This document shows positions 1 through 12,270 of a DNA stretch of 64,000 nt, in pieces. The translations under genes and the position numbers were made by a program. How positions within the stretch are numbered: position 1 is the first letter of the stretch; each line of letters begins with the position of its first letter. This stretch comes from Varroa destructor (lineage: Eukaryota > Arthropoda > Arachnida > Mesostigmata > Varroidae). The stretch lies in the NCBI RefSeq assembly GCF_002443255.2, contig NW_019211457.1:21277497-21341496 (forward strand). The letters are read 5' to 3'. Under the pieces are notes generated by a model. That model saw only the letters and a list, made by a program, of their open reading frames with translations. It had not been told where the DNA came from and searched no databases.

Positions 1-288
1 AGGTTTAATGGCAGCTGGCATCGACCCTTTGATGCATTGAATGGAATGCTTCTGTAATACAGAAAAATATATCCTTGTTCTAGATACTATATAAATAATA
101 ATTATTTCGAAAGGAAGTCAGAATATAGAAAAATAACACCAGTATCAAGAAAGCTTTAAATATATAGTTTTACCATTGTTTTCAAGCCAGTACATTATAA
201 AATACCACAGAAAGTTCCCCGTTTTTTGATGTATGACAACTACTTAGAAGTTTACCGGTTCTCGTACAACAATGGTAACCTCTTTCCA
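1..288. other. non-coding, no feature seen
   Basis: AT-rich sequence downstream of the minus-strand terminal exon that ends at 289. I see no gene or repeat here. Confidence 0.5.
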
Positions 289-571
289 TCAATACACATC
301 ATCGCCATCAATGAGAACAAAGAATTCATCTTGGTACTCGAAAGAAGAAGATATGGAGTTTTTGACCTGGTCTTCTGTGGTAAAGGCTTCGCAGTCACGA
401 TCATTTTTAAGATCCAATTGTTCTGATATGGCAATAACAATGGCGACCTCACCGCATTGGTATTCACTGTCGGCAGTTAGTACTAGGCCTTCACAAGATA
501 GGAAAAATGTTAATGATAAACTTGGATCGACACAGTTATGGCGTAAAACAATGGTTTTTTTAAAAGTTGTG
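289..571 (-). CDS. C-terminal exon of an unidentified protein (partial)
   Basis: On the minus strand a frame stays open from about 571 to a TGA at 289-291. It encodes an acidic C-terminus that includes TADSEYQCGEVAIVIAISEQ and ends FFVLIDGDDVY. Amino-acid composition and codon use look coding, unlike the surrounding AT-rich DNA. The exon start at 571 is approximate: an in-frame TGA lies just upstream, and the nearest AG is a modest acceptor (GAAG at 572-575). A better-looking acceptor (TTATACAG, just upstream) does not lead into this frame. The rest of the gene was not found. It lies on the same strand as NDUFAF6 and could be the next gene downstream. I do not recognise the family. The overlapping plus-strand open frame at 272-772 is best explained as its shadow. 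Confidence 0.4.
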
Positions 572-3538
572 CTTCAACGCCTGTATAAGAGAAGCCAGTG
601 CATAGACACCCTAAGCTTTTGCAGCTGTATAGTCCTTAATGATGTAACGCCGGTTCAGCTGCATTTATCAATTTATATGACCGCATGCGCTTGTCCTAGA
701 AATATTTTTCGTTACAAGTCACAATTCAGCAAAAATCAATCACTGTCGCAGCATGAGACTAAAAAGGAGTAGACCTCTAAGTGTGTTATCTCTCCTCATC
801 ATCTAGCACTCATTTGTCCAACTTTTTACTTAATTTAATGTGCTAATACACTAAATGCGCTAACGTCCATACACTTTGAGATGGCTAGACTTTTATTATA
901 GCTCTCAACCTTTGCAGAAGCTCTTCTCAATATAAGCCACCTATTGAAGGCTCAAGTGAGGGTATCCAAGTAAAGGATCTTAGATTTCAACAAGTGTAAG
1001 TGCATGACAAGCTTTTCCTGGAAGTGCCACGAAATAACGTATCGTTCTACAGTAACGTCGTGTAAAAATATTATATTCATATCACGTTTGTTACTTTTTA
1101 TAACGAATAACTTGAACTAATTTTCACGTACAGATGACATACCCATATGTCTACCCCTTTTACTCACTAACATAAGTGGGCCATATACCGCAACCATCTG
1201 GTGTACTTACTTTACGTTTTATCAATTTTATTTTTTAATTACATCGTTTTTTTTTTTGAAAAATGATTGAGATGCTTCCAATGTACTGAGCCGATCCCAC
1301 TTTTGTTTAATGTATGCCAATTTCTAATCAACCGAATGCTGTCAGTTAATCTTTCACTATACGCCGCAATATGATTTTGGGGCTGTTGACCTTTCATGAC
1401 ACCACGCTATTATTTTCGATTAGGTATACTACCTTCAAACATATATGTAAAAAATATGTAGGTCACATAAATCTATATAAAAACCAAGCCAGAGATTCAA
1501 GCCGTGCTCCAATTCGCTTGCATTAATATGGCAAATCCGACGGCCCTCTCAGTAAAAACTGCATCATAATGTACTTGATCCTAGCAATTTTAGGTATAAT
1601 GAGCGCTCCGTCCCAAGGAAATATATAGGTTAAAATTATTGCCCAATTCCTTCTATTTTAGATTGTTTTCAATTGGCGTATTTCTAGCAAAACGGCTGCT
1701 ACGCGCGTTTGAATAAAGTAACATACTTATAATATAAAGTAATATGAGCGTCATATATGTTGTAAACTCATGTGAATAAGCACACTAGAGTTAATACCGT
1801 TTTGTATTTAAGACGACGGTTTGGCATTGTAGGTGGTAAATTACAATGCTCACTTGGCCCACGAAAGCCCCCGAGATTAACAAACTGGTGAGACCGTGTA
1901 CGTAGTATTTTAAGCTGAAAGTTTACTCGTCCTCCATACTTTCCTTCGCTTGCCTTCACAGGCTGCCCCTGTCAGGTAACAACTGGATGTAATATATCTC
2001 CCTTCCATCACGTTTGATAAACCATTCATATACGAAAGCTTCAGCATCGCAAGTTCAACAATCAAGACTTTCATAAGAATGCCTTATCATACCATCAATG
2101 AACAAAAAAGCGTCTACAGAGGGTTTTAAGAAAGCTGGTTGTACTTAGTAGCGCTTACTATTCTGTAGCAGGTAAATATCGTACGTTGCTGCTTTCAGTT
2201 AAAACAATGTGAGAAGGCTATGGTTCAATAATGATATTGTTGCAGTTAATATTTTTCGTACCCCTTTCTTGACATGCAAACATATAGCTTTAGCTGTTGG
2301 AATTTCCCTAAAACTTGCGCCAGTAAATTTGTCCATTATTTTTTATTCTCCATTCAATCTAAGGAAAACATTCTTTACAAGTGCGCGTCCGTGCCTGAAT
2401 TTCTACTACCTTTCTTTTCTGTTATTGTTATATTCTGTTATTAAGGTTTCCTCACAACACGCTGGCAAGGAAGCCACTGCCAACTGGAAACCAATCTGCT
2501 ATTACTACTGAATATAAGATTATATCCAAAAAGGGAAAATACAAAACAACGCATTCGTTCACTATCAAACAAATAGCAGAACGCAAACATAAGAGGTTAG
2601 CAAGTCCGAGTTGAACGCAATACAACGATAAGAGAGAATCTTTTTATACCAGTGCCCATTCAGTGTCCAGAATGACCATACACCTTTACATCCGAAATCT
2701 ATATTGATCAATAAAAACTTCATTTTCATTATCGACAAATGAACTCAGCCTAAGGATAAAACAATTATATAGTTCTCTCCATGCAGAAAGTTCTGTTAGG
2801 ACTTCATTTTCCTTAAGCGTAAGTACCATAATATGCTTCTCATATTTTCTCGTTCCAAAGATTCATCCCAAAACGCGTGGTCTATTATCATGTCAATGCT
2901 ACCCTCTGCTGTAGATGTTTGTTATTTTGATTCTGTCATTGCCGTAGATGCTTCATTACTGATAATATCGATCTTTGCAGACGATTTATTCCGAGAATAT
3001 CCCGATATGGCTTCCCATCATGCTTCGTTCGTAACTCCTCCTACGAATATACGATTCGTCAATGTATTTTCTGAGAAGTATAACATGTTCCAGAAATTGA
3101 AAGTTTGAAAGTGATCGTATTTACCTATCTAGCAGCCATGACCCAGTTCTTCTCAAATCATTCAGAATTACATATATTGTTTTTGCTTTGTCTTATTTTT
3201 ACGGCGTTAATGCAACTTTATATGTTCGCTTAGTATTACGTGCAACGGCCTATCTCCGATCATTACCAAGCTAATTTTGCCTGAACAGCGTTCTCTTTGA
3301 AGTATTCAGCAGTCCACCACGGTGTTCCACCATGTTGATTAATATGCTTGGCGCTTTCCGTACGTGCATTATAATTTTCAATATCCGCTTATTTTGGACA
3401 CTGGTTATAGATTGAAAATTTTGTAAACCCTAGTCTATGCTTCTTGTGGGTTGAGCACATAGGAAGAATGATATTCAACCAAATGGCAATGTGAGCTGCC
3501 GGTTATGTTGCTCGTTTGAGCTGATGTTCTTCCCTTAG
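572..3538. other. AT-rich intergenic DNA with isolated coding-like snippets
   Basis: No gene is supported. The plus-strand frame 2446-2611, behind a long pyrimidine tract that ends AAG, is open for 54 codons and rich in Lys/Thr. It might be an exon, but I cannot link it to anything. A short plus-strand stretch ending at 2820 with GTAAGTA is also exon-like. The frame at 2833-3108 and all three frames around 3265-3387 are open without a family match. Confidence 0.3.
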
Positions 3539-4568
3539 AAATCAGAAAGAGCTTTTAGTCTTTCGTCATAAGTTTCAAAATGTAAGTTCACAATGGTGCC
3601 TTATCGAAGTCAGAGACCGGTTAACTAGAAAGCAAAAAATAAGGCTTTCATTCTTTTTTCAACATTTTACTCCTTAGTCTCCGCTTCTTTATATATTCAG
3701 ATATTCAGCTGCTCGTAAGTATGCCTTGCTGGTCCAGGCTTTGCAGAAGTGGCAAGCACACGCCATTGCAACTGCCTCTCAAAATTGCACAGTTATTTTC
3801 TACTATACACTTTTATACCCTGATAGTTATTGAAAAATACAGATATCACCTTAGTAGACCTGTCAAAGATTTTACTAAATTATAATATACAGCGGTACAG
3901 TTGGTTTTAAGCGCTTATTGCGACTGCAAAAGCATGTGGAAATCTGAAGTTCAGAGGCAGTATTATCTTACTTAAGTTTTACATACCGAATAAGATTAGC
4001 AAGGCCTTGGGCTTTTCCAAGATGACTTGCTGTGTGATCACAGTCTACTCTTTTAATTTCGCGTGCCTCCAGCAAAAGGTAGTAGATAGGAGAACAGCTA
4101 AGTTCCGCGTATTGCTCAGCAGCATCAAGAGTGGCAAATGCATTATCCTTCATGTTCGCTTCTCGGCTGTCAATTAATCTGTAATCATTCTCCACATTAC
4201 AGAAATGAAAGAATATTGAGAGATATTTCAATGAATCAAGCAAAACTATGTAAAATAAACAATTTTACGATAAATATAGTTGTACTGCCTACTCGATTCG
4301 TTCTAGGATACATTTACAATAATTATGCGATTATTACGCCGAATTAGCTTAGTAAACTCACCTCACCGATATTTTACATTGGCCGATTATAACTAAAGGT
4401 AACAGTATATGAACATAATATGAGCATAATCTTGGCGGTGCGCCAAACAATTTCCTTTGCTTATTAACAGGCAGGGAAACAAAGCGTCAGAAAAAATCTC
4501 GCAGTGATGTTGTTCTCGATGTCAAGAGCCGCGTGATCGTCCGAAATAGGAACACAGATTCTGTTTAA
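3539..4568 (+). CDS. possible exons of an unidentified plus-strand gene
   Basis: Three coding-like blocks are seen. Block 1 is 3539-3581 (acceptor CTTCCCTTAG, donor GTAAGT) and reads NQKELLVFRHKFQN. Block 2 starts at 3678 (acceptor TACTCCTTAG) in the matching phase and continues SPLLYIFRYSAARKYALL, then VQALQKWQAHAIATASQN, to about 3791. Its donor is unclear. Block 3 is 4471-4568 (acceptor CTTATTAACAG), a basic C-terminus that starts RETKRQKKSRSD, ends NRNTDSV, and stops with TAA. Blocks 1 and 2 join in phase. The link from block 2 to block 3 is not established. The unit is interleaved with NDUFAF6 exon 3987-4178 on the other strand, which is unusual and lowers confidence. No family was recognised. 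Confidence 0.28.
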
Positions 4569-7500
4569 TGTCAGGTAACATGCTCACTACTAAATTGTTT
4601 TCACGGTACAGTTAGGTGAGTGTCGATGTACGTTGATCTGTTCAGTCAAGTAGTACACGAACGTTAAGGGAGACAAAGTATTCCGTAGCAATAGCATGTA
4701 AATATTCTATAATCTGCAAGCAAGATTACAGGCACAATTAAAGTCGAACCGTCTTGTCCCGAGGCTGAACGCATCTGTGATTAGATTAGGCGGAAAGTGT
4801 TGCTGTCGAGCTTGAATAAATGGTAATTTCATGCAATCGTCCCAGAAATCATCCGAAGTCTAATCGTTGACGGAGGGGTTGTCTTCTAAGAGTCATTGTA
4901 AACTTTCTCTACAATACAATGCTCAATGACAACAGGGGTATATGGAGAAAAGTTTCCACTCTGAGAAATTGACACAGGCTTAACGGTGCCTATTAAAAGT
5001 ATCTCAATCGAGGTTTCAGTGTGGTCAAAGAAAGTTGGAACAAACCTTAGATTTACTAACCGGCAATCGAAATACTACAGAATATCCTTGTGAGGTTCGA
5101 AGGGGGTAGATTACGTCGAGCATTCATGCCGTTGGTTATAATGAGCGGAAACGATTTATATAGCTCGCATGGTTTTGCAGAGGTTATATATCAACGTCAG
5201 CCTCGCTAATCATTTTGGTTAAACGTATGTATGTTGCTAGGATTTGGCAATACTGTCGCTTTCACCAACACTGCTACACATGATCATGGCATTCTGAAGT
5301 CGAGCATGTTATTTCAATATACAACGGTGTGCTTGAAGGTTGCAAGTGCCGTTATTTCGGATCAACTCTATTCTCCTTGAGCGCCCAGATGGAACACAAA
5401 TATGATGTTTTTCAACATGAACAATAGACTCTAACAGTAAGCAAAAACATATGAAAAATTTTATTTTTTATATATAATTCCGTAATTTCAAATAAGTAAA
5501 GAACCAGCTCAAGGTTTTGGAAACTTAAAGAAAAATATTTATATGTCTACCTATTTTGTACAGCGACATCTTGTGAAATTATTTCATTTGTGAGAATTAT
5601 GAATCCAATGTTACAATTATTGCCATGCCTATAATATTTTAGAAGTGTTATAAAGAAGCATGATCCTGTGCTTGTAAAACAGTTTTCCAACGATTATTAA
5701 TCAACGTGTCTGCTCTTTGACCACATATTTCCCAATTTAATTCACTCAAAATACTAAAATATAATTATCTACTTTTTTTGACAATATCGTTAATAAAATT
5801 AAAACTAAGCTAAATACCTTAAAAACCATTGCTGTGTAAGAGTATAAGAGGTGAGCAACCATTGTATTTCTTTTGTCACTGGATGTTCGGGAGCTCTGTG
5901 TCCATTGTACATCTGAAACCATATATTCACCAACAGTTTCCATTAGATATTTCTTAAAATTGCGTGAACGATACAGAGACAGATTTGTATAAATAATTGA
6001 ATCTTGCAGACATATAACCTTAGCCGTACGCATTTCTATTTAACTCGGAAAAATATCATGAAGAAACCAATTTCCACGAATTTCTTTTAAGCCCAGCTTT
6101 TTTTGCTGACAAACTCGAAATTCATACTTCTAAGACAAAATGGGCAGTTTGCAACAACGTTGCATTGCAGGTAATCGTGAGTTTACCCAGTACTTCTTGT
6201 ACAGAAGAACATCATTGTCCAGGCTTCTATTTATAAAACATAGCGACATTGCTGGTGGGGCGTTCTCAGCATACGGATCATGTTTCTTCATTAAAGTTTT
6301 TATTGCATCTATTACATGTTCTCGGTGCACGCCGTTTACGGCTGCACAGCATCTGCTACGTATCATCTTGAGTGCATTGAATGGACTGTTTTTCTCCTTA
6401 TAGACCTCGGTTATCAAAAACATTTGGCAAGTACCACGGTATCTCGAGTTCGGCAGAAGACACCTGATACCTCTAATCCCCCGGTTCTTTACTTTATATG
6501 CGTAGGTTCGGTGTTTTTTCTTTGTCTATTTGATGGTTTTTAAGTCAATTTATTACTGTTGTTGTTATTCTATATTGTATATAAAATAGCTTGATATTTT
6601 TATTAAGACAACCACAGGCTACGCTAAGTGTTATAGATTCTCGGAAATTGCATTTCACCACTTTCAAAAAACCCTAATAAACAATGAGTTAAATCATAAA
6701 AGAATTTCGTAATCGCGTTAATTTGTAGATTTTCGCCCCCTTCGATTTTTGTTGTGTAGCATCAAAAGAACCAAAACTTTTGTACAAAAAGCTGGTTAAA
6801 ATTGGAACAACAAAAAACGTACATAAAGTCTTTCTTGGCAAACACTTAATTGCTAAGAAGAACTTTAAAACATTAGTTTGTGTCGTTCCCTAACTTTTTC
6901 ATAAATAATTCATATAAGAGGTAAAAAAAATGCAGGCCGGCAAATATCAATTATTCGACAAATCGCTTCATGCCCAAAACAAACGAAAAAAGTTAGAACA
7001 AACTTACGAGACATCATACTCTATTTCAATAGGTAGAACAAGGGCATAAACGATAAAGGATTTACCAAGTACACAACTGGTTTTATGCGCTAGAATAATG
7101 TATCTCTATAGTTTCTCGCAGACTGTAAACGCAGACAGAAAGGAACAACTCAGAGGCCTTAATGCAATGCATAAGTTATGGTTACCAAGCGGGTGGCTCG
7201 CAAAACAAAGAACTTTGTGCCTTTTATAAAAAAAAATTAATTAAACGCCTTAGTATATACTTATAACTATTTTAATTAAATACATTTCAGCTAAACGTTC
7301 AAAATTGGTCTGTTTTACTTATTTCCGAGTATCTACTTTGTGCTCACAACACAAAGCCCACGACATGGGCTGCTTTTAATAAAAAAAAGGTCTCGACTGC
7401 AACGGTCATAAAAATAAAAACAATAACAATAGTATATATATAAAAGGGTAAGTAGGCTACGCTAGGCTTTAGCAATGCTTTAAGCTTAGTACCTCCACAT

Positions 7501-7888
7501 AATATTACGGACTGTCTAAAGTTGCAACATGAAAGTTTTTACCATTTTGTTGACCTTTTCACCTAATATTTCTATATTTTATTTACACATTTTTAGATTA
7601 TCGAACTTCTAACTTTAGGAGGAACAGAAAGAGGTATTGTTATTTAATTTATTGTTGTCTTGGTAAAGCGACTGATAGTTAATGAGAGAAAAGCATTTTT
7701 TGCCACAACAAAAACTTCGAAGCGAGTATATAATGAATACAATGAAAATCAGATGTTTACCTTGCAAATAGCATCTCTCCAAAAGGCAAGCCTGCCGTAT
7801 CCAATCTCAACCCTGGATACCTGATCCCTAACCAGTGACAACTCTGCATTCAGTGCCCGAACTGCAAATGCCGCCCGTCGATTGTCAC
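3987..7888 (-). CDS. NDUFAF6: NDUFAF6, complex I assembly factor (partial, three exons seen)
   Basis: This is a squalene/phytoene-synthase-fold protein that acts in mitochondria in early assembly of NADH dehydrogenase (complex I). It does not make phytoene. Exons on the minus strand are 7888-7761, 5912-5818 and 4178-3987, all with AG/GT borders and mutually consistent phases. The first carries RAAFAVRALNAELSLVRDQV and GRLAFWRDAICK. The second carries APEHPVTKE and TLTQQWFLR. The third carries LIDSREANMKDNAFATLDAA, YAELSCSPIYYLLLE and the family hallmark DHTASHLGKAQGLANLIR. The order matches animal NDUFAF6. The exon(s) encoding the N-terminus (upstream, right of 7888) and the C-terminal third were not found. 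A 33-nt in-phase candidate next exon lies at 3923-3891 (RNKRLKPTVPL), weakly supported. The introns are 1848 and 1639 bp. Identity is firm; completeness and functionality are not shown. Confidence 0.85.
6187..6423 (-). other. coding-like ORF inside an NDUFAF6 intron, unidentified
   Basis: The minus-strand frame reads NSPFNALKMIRSRCCAAVNG, then VHREHVIDAIKTLMKKHDPY, then AENAPPAMSL, and reaches LLYKKYW directly before a GTAAAC donor-like sequence at 6186-6181. Composition looks protein-coding. It cannot belong to NDUFAF6, because exon 7888-7761 joins exon 5912-5818 in phase without it and no NDUFAF6 orthologue has such an insert. It may be an exon of a nested gene or a fossil of a mobile element. 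I recognise no family. Confidence 0.3.
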
Positions 7889-10800
7889 CTGAAATTTTGT
7901 TGTAACTATAGTAAACCGTATAATGGTTACGACAAAAAATAATTATATCAATCTGTTAATAGAAGGTAATAATTTTTTTTATAAAAACTATGAAACCACA
8001 AGACATCGCTATACTAGAACGTTGCACATGCGCGATGCGCAAGTTCACATGATATGAAACAAATTTTTAATTTGGCCCTAACGCGACATTTTCAGACAAA
8101 TTTGTGTAAAATCATATTAGCTGTATCTGAATCACAATAAGGCTTAATTTTTAAAATACGTAATTCTTTTTGCTGAGGACTGCCTTGGACTGTACCCTTC
8201 AGATAAATGGTTGCAAAATTTGGTGGGATTATTATAGAATAGTAATTAATGTTGTCGAATTTAACGGTTTCGTCAGCATGCTAGTCCTAATAGTAATTTT
8301 TGTACTTCCAAAATTATAAAGATTTGAGTTAACTGAAACGGACATTTTGTGATTAGAAGTGCATACGTTCTTAGAAACGCATACGGTAGGAGAACAAGCA
8401 CCCGCACGTATGGTAGTACGTATGTGGTAGTTAAAAAAAAGTTTCCCATACATTCCTCCATAACCCGGATACACCCAGGTGTTGTCTCCCAACAGTTTCA
8501 AGAAACCGAATTTATAGTTAACTGGGCGAGTCTGAATGAATATTAACACTGTTTCCCAAATTAAAGATGTGAAAAAAAATTGTTTTTAATCTAAGTAGTG
8601 AATACACTGCTTATTTGTAATCTGTGTATCGCTATCAGAATTCAATGTAATTACTAACAAATACAATTCTCGTAGTGCGGAACTTTTAAATTGGCCTTGT
8701 TTCAATGGCATATTATAATTGCCTATTTTACCTCAAAATTCAAAGCATTTAAAATATGTAAATCCAAACCTTCAACAAAAAAAAATATCGTTTCAAGCTC
8801 GCACACTTGAACTCCTCCGACATCTAATAAAAACGTAATATAGAGACCTCGATTTTACAACTTTTTAATCAATTTTTATACTCTCCTACATATCTTGGTT
8901 GCATTAGAAATAACAAATAGAAAAAAACGATTTTATATTTTACACATATGAGGCTATACTCTATTGTTTCCATTTATAGCTAGGCGTCTTGAAAACTAAT
9001 TCACTTTGAAGAGTTTCGATAGCCGTGATACTTGCAGGAAAAAATGTTTCAACGACTATCCATTCTACCCTAGAAAAACTGTGTATCAACTTACTTAAAT
9101 GTATTTTGTTAGTCATAGTAACAGACTCTCAATTAAACACTGTTAAGGAATGTTATTATATTTATACAACACGTTTATCCTAGTTCAATGGGAGGTTTAC
9201 ATCAGCAAATATTGCGTGAATCCACACGAAAGACACGAAGGCGAAGTAGGAGTTTGGAACATCTTATACTATCTGTGAACCTTAGGCATCAATATGTACT
9301 TTTGTCAAATGATTTGTTCTTATAATGAATACTAAATAAATTTCTTTATCTTAAAAAACGTACATGTCAGATATTTCTATTAAATGCTTGTAATAATTCT
9401 TTTAGTGTGCGTCTGTTACACATTTTATAGAAGTGTTCTACAACTAAACATGGGATGCCAATAGACTTAGAAAGAGATATCAATCATGAATGAATGATAA
9501 AGCAACAGCAATAACACTCATTTCAAAACTACATCCCAAACACGAAGCCCTGAAATAAATCGCTAAAAGTGCTGAACGATATACTTCTAGATCTACAAAT
9601 GTCTCCGTCCAATACGCACCAGATTAGGTAATACGAGGATCGGAGATAACTGCACCGTGAACAGAAAGTAACTAGAGAGTGTTTTGCAAAGGATGCGCCT
9701 TTATAGAGGAGTGTAGCATTCTGGACTGCTGCCAAGAGGCCCAGATATGCTTTTTTTTGACTATCGAATCCTTTAAATGTAATATTTTAGGATAAGTAAC
9801 GCATGGTTTTCCATGCCTAAGGATCGTGTGCGAGCTGACTCGATGCTTTTGCATACAGACTTCAAAGTATCAATATTGTTAGAAATTAAAAAGGATATTC
9901 TTCAATCTATCCTACTGGTACCTCTTCCATAATATATAATGTTGAAGTTAAGCAGAGTAATTTTTTTATGTTATGTCCGATGATGAGACCCCAAAAAGTG
10001 AGTTTTATTATTAAAGCATCGATTAGTGACGAATGTTCAATAACGATTTTTGTTATTGACGATGCTTTCTAGAACTTCAAGAATGGCTTTGGACTGGGCG
10101 CCGAATGGCATAATTTTGCCAGTGGATATATCCAAAGTAACCGAATGAAACCGATAGTAAACCGTCGCAATTTACAGGAAAGGAAAATACTGTTATTTTA
10201 CAATCATTTCATTTATTTTTCCGCAGAGATGGTTGAATTACAGAAAACAAGTTGTTTAACGTCTAATAGACTTAGCTATAAAAGTATTGCGAAGGTAATT
10301 GAATGGATAAAAAACATATTCAATAATCAGCTTTAGGTGGACAAGGACGTTCTCACTATAATCTACAGGGGTAACCTGGTGTAGAATAATTAAGCAACTG
10401 TTTATAATTAACTAAAAAGCATGCCTTTTTTTATATATATATTAACCCAGCAAAGAAGACTCATTCTATTAAGGTTCGCTAAGGCATAATTGGATGGCTC
10501 TAATGGTGGGTTTTTAAAAAGTAGGTGAAGACAAAAGGTTTGTTTATACCTAGAGAGTTTTATCGCATTTTACGAATCGTAATTTTTCTTTCTTATGGAT
10601 GTATATATACATGTAATGCTGCTGCGCACACAATCGCCTTGCTGCGATTTAATTACGAGTTCCGTATATACTAATTATCCCCATAGTTACCTTAAATTAT
10701 AATATATGGTGCGTGAAAATCTTTTACTCTACTTTAAAACCGTCAGAGTCTTCTCTTACATCTGGTGGCGTGTTACCGATTTAAGGTTCATTAGTTTAGA

Positions 10801-12227
10801 GGTACATACATTATAATACTGGTTTACGGTATTTTCGACTGTTTCATACAGAGTTAAAAAAAGAGTTCGTCAAATTATTTATTTACTTACGAATCTAGTG
10901 TAGTATATGTTATTGGCAATGCTTGAAGCAGCTAGCCCAGGCTTCTATCAGCCCACTAACCAATATAATAATTCTGTAAGTATAAAGGGCCTAATAATTA
11001 AAAATATGAGTCGTATATCTTTTATAAGTTTGCCAGGTGTAAGATAATGTAATAGGATTATAGATCAACTAAACATTCGCGTAATATTTACTCATTGTGA
11101 GTAATCGATGTGCTGCTTTTCAGTCGCGTTATATTAAGTTAACAACGAATATTTTAGTTCTTCGTAAATACATTTGATCGTATAATCGTGCACATAAATG
11201 TATTTACCACAAATACATATACACGTGATCAAAAAGTCGGTGATGTAATAAAATAAAACTAGCATGCACACAAACAAGGACCAAGCATTTATATTAAGTA
11301 AGCAATTTCTCCCAAAATACTTAAATGTAAGATTCCATTATAATCCTTCATATGGAAGTGTAACTACTGGGGGCTGGTAATCTAAATTAAATGTTTCGAG
11401 TTTTATGTCCGGCACCGCCGTTAGGTATTCCATCAGACGGCTGGCTCCCAGCACGAAACGAAGCGTGTCAATGGTCGCAGTCGCGCTTAAACCACCACTT
11501 GTTCCTAAGATTGGCAGACAAATACGTTACCGACTGCTATATTACAAGGACAGAGGACGGAAGTGCAAGTAACAAACACAACACTTGAACATGATGTAGA
11601 TGGAAGTAAGGGTTAACTTGGCTCGAATTTACACATGTATAATACAAAAAATTTATATAAATATGTGAAAAAAGGATTTGTTGAGAAAAAAAATGAGAAG
11701 AAGTAATAATATCACTAACCTTTTAAAAGTAGCAAGCAGAGGTAATTTTCGAAATCAACTTTTTTTACTAGACTCACACAGTATTCGGAGGGAGAGGCAC
11801 AAGATGCCAATGCTCGTAAAAGCAGTGCCCCTGATGTCCGAGCACTCTTTGCACCGTGAAATAACCACATGATCCACTATATGGAAAAAGTTGCCCTTCG
11901 TAGAACAACACTGACGGAAACATTGACGAAAAAGCTTTTAAGAGTAGTGAAAATAATTGTTTTCAAGTATGCAGACACATTAATGAAGCGAACTTCGTAG
12001 TAACACTTTATATGCAACCATTGTTTACCTCAATAAATAAGGTAAACAATACACAGTCAATATCAGATGTTGCGTAACAATAAAAGTGCTTGGTCTTTTG
12101 GGTTTAAAAAACACTATTCTTAATTCAAAATTTGCGCCTAGATGTAACATGGAGGACCTACTGGAACCTTGTTTTTAGAACCGTTATTTCACGGAAAGAT
12201 AGCTGTCGGATAGTTCCGCACTTTCCA
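7889..12227. other. intergenic DNA between NDUFAF6 and EIF2B2
   Basis: AT-rich. It should contain the missing 5' exon(s) and promoter of NDUFAF6 and the EIF2B2 promoter, but I could not recognise them. A short basic plus-strand ORF starts MGGLHQQILRESTRKTRRRS near 9189 and has no family match. One SINE-like copy (11391-11545) is listed separately. Confidence 0.4.
11391..11545 (-). repeat. SINE-like tRNA-derived element, copy 1
   Basis: About 150 bp that align end to end with the segment at 16584-16718. Both start GTTTCGAGTTTTA and share blocks such as ATCAGACGG.TGGC, CACGAAACGA/TACGAAACGA, CCTAAGATT and GGCA.ACAAATACG/GGCAAATACG. Read on the minus strand it begins TAGCAGTCGGTAACG (11539-11525), close to a tRNA A box, and the B-box position follows about 50 bases on but is degraded in this copy. 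A plus-strand 65-codon ORF here is incidental. Confidence 0.55.
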
Positions 12228-12242
12228 ATGAGTGAATTATAA
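12228..12242 (+). promoter_or_regulatory. upstream ORF of EIF2B2 (four codons)
   Basis: ATG AGT GAA TTA TAA lies 28 nt before the EIF2B2 start codon, in another frame, and is the nearest upstream ATG. If it lies within the transcript, a scanning ribosome would meet it first. The transcription start is unknown. A splice-acceptor-like CCTTGTTTTTAG ends at 12178, which would place this uORF in the 5' UTR. Confidence 0.45.
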
Positions 12243-12270
12243 CTTCTCAAACATTATTTCTGTATTTATA

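Noticed and set aside
272..772. 166-codon plus-strand ORF at the left end
   Set aside because: It overlaps the minus-strand frame with better coding character (289-571) and its peptide shows no domain features.
1768..1959. Possible third SINE-like copy
   Set aside because: Only short patches (AATCT, GG runs, CGTGG) resemble the two clear copies, and alignment could not be extended.
3263..3387. Minus-strand terminal-exon-like frame (HINQHGGTPWWTAEYFKENA)
   Set aside because: All frames on both strands are open in this interval, and the acceptor AATAAG has no pyrimidine tract. No family match, so not listed as a gene.
5818..6033. 95-codon minus-strand ORF starting MRTAKVICLQ
   Set aside because: The true NDUFAF6 exon (5912-5818) uses a different frame of the same strand. 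The ORF shown is its shadow plus intron.
7131..7230. Plus-strand open segment after TTTCTCGCAG (peptide with HKLWLPSGWLAKQR)
   Set aside because: Too short, no partner exon, and the antisense frame is equally open; it lies in an intergenic/intronic part of NDUFAF6.
12232..12270. N-terminal extension of eIF2B beta from 12232
   Set aside because: The codon at 12232 is GTG, not ATG. The first in-frame ATG is 12271, which also fits the family length.
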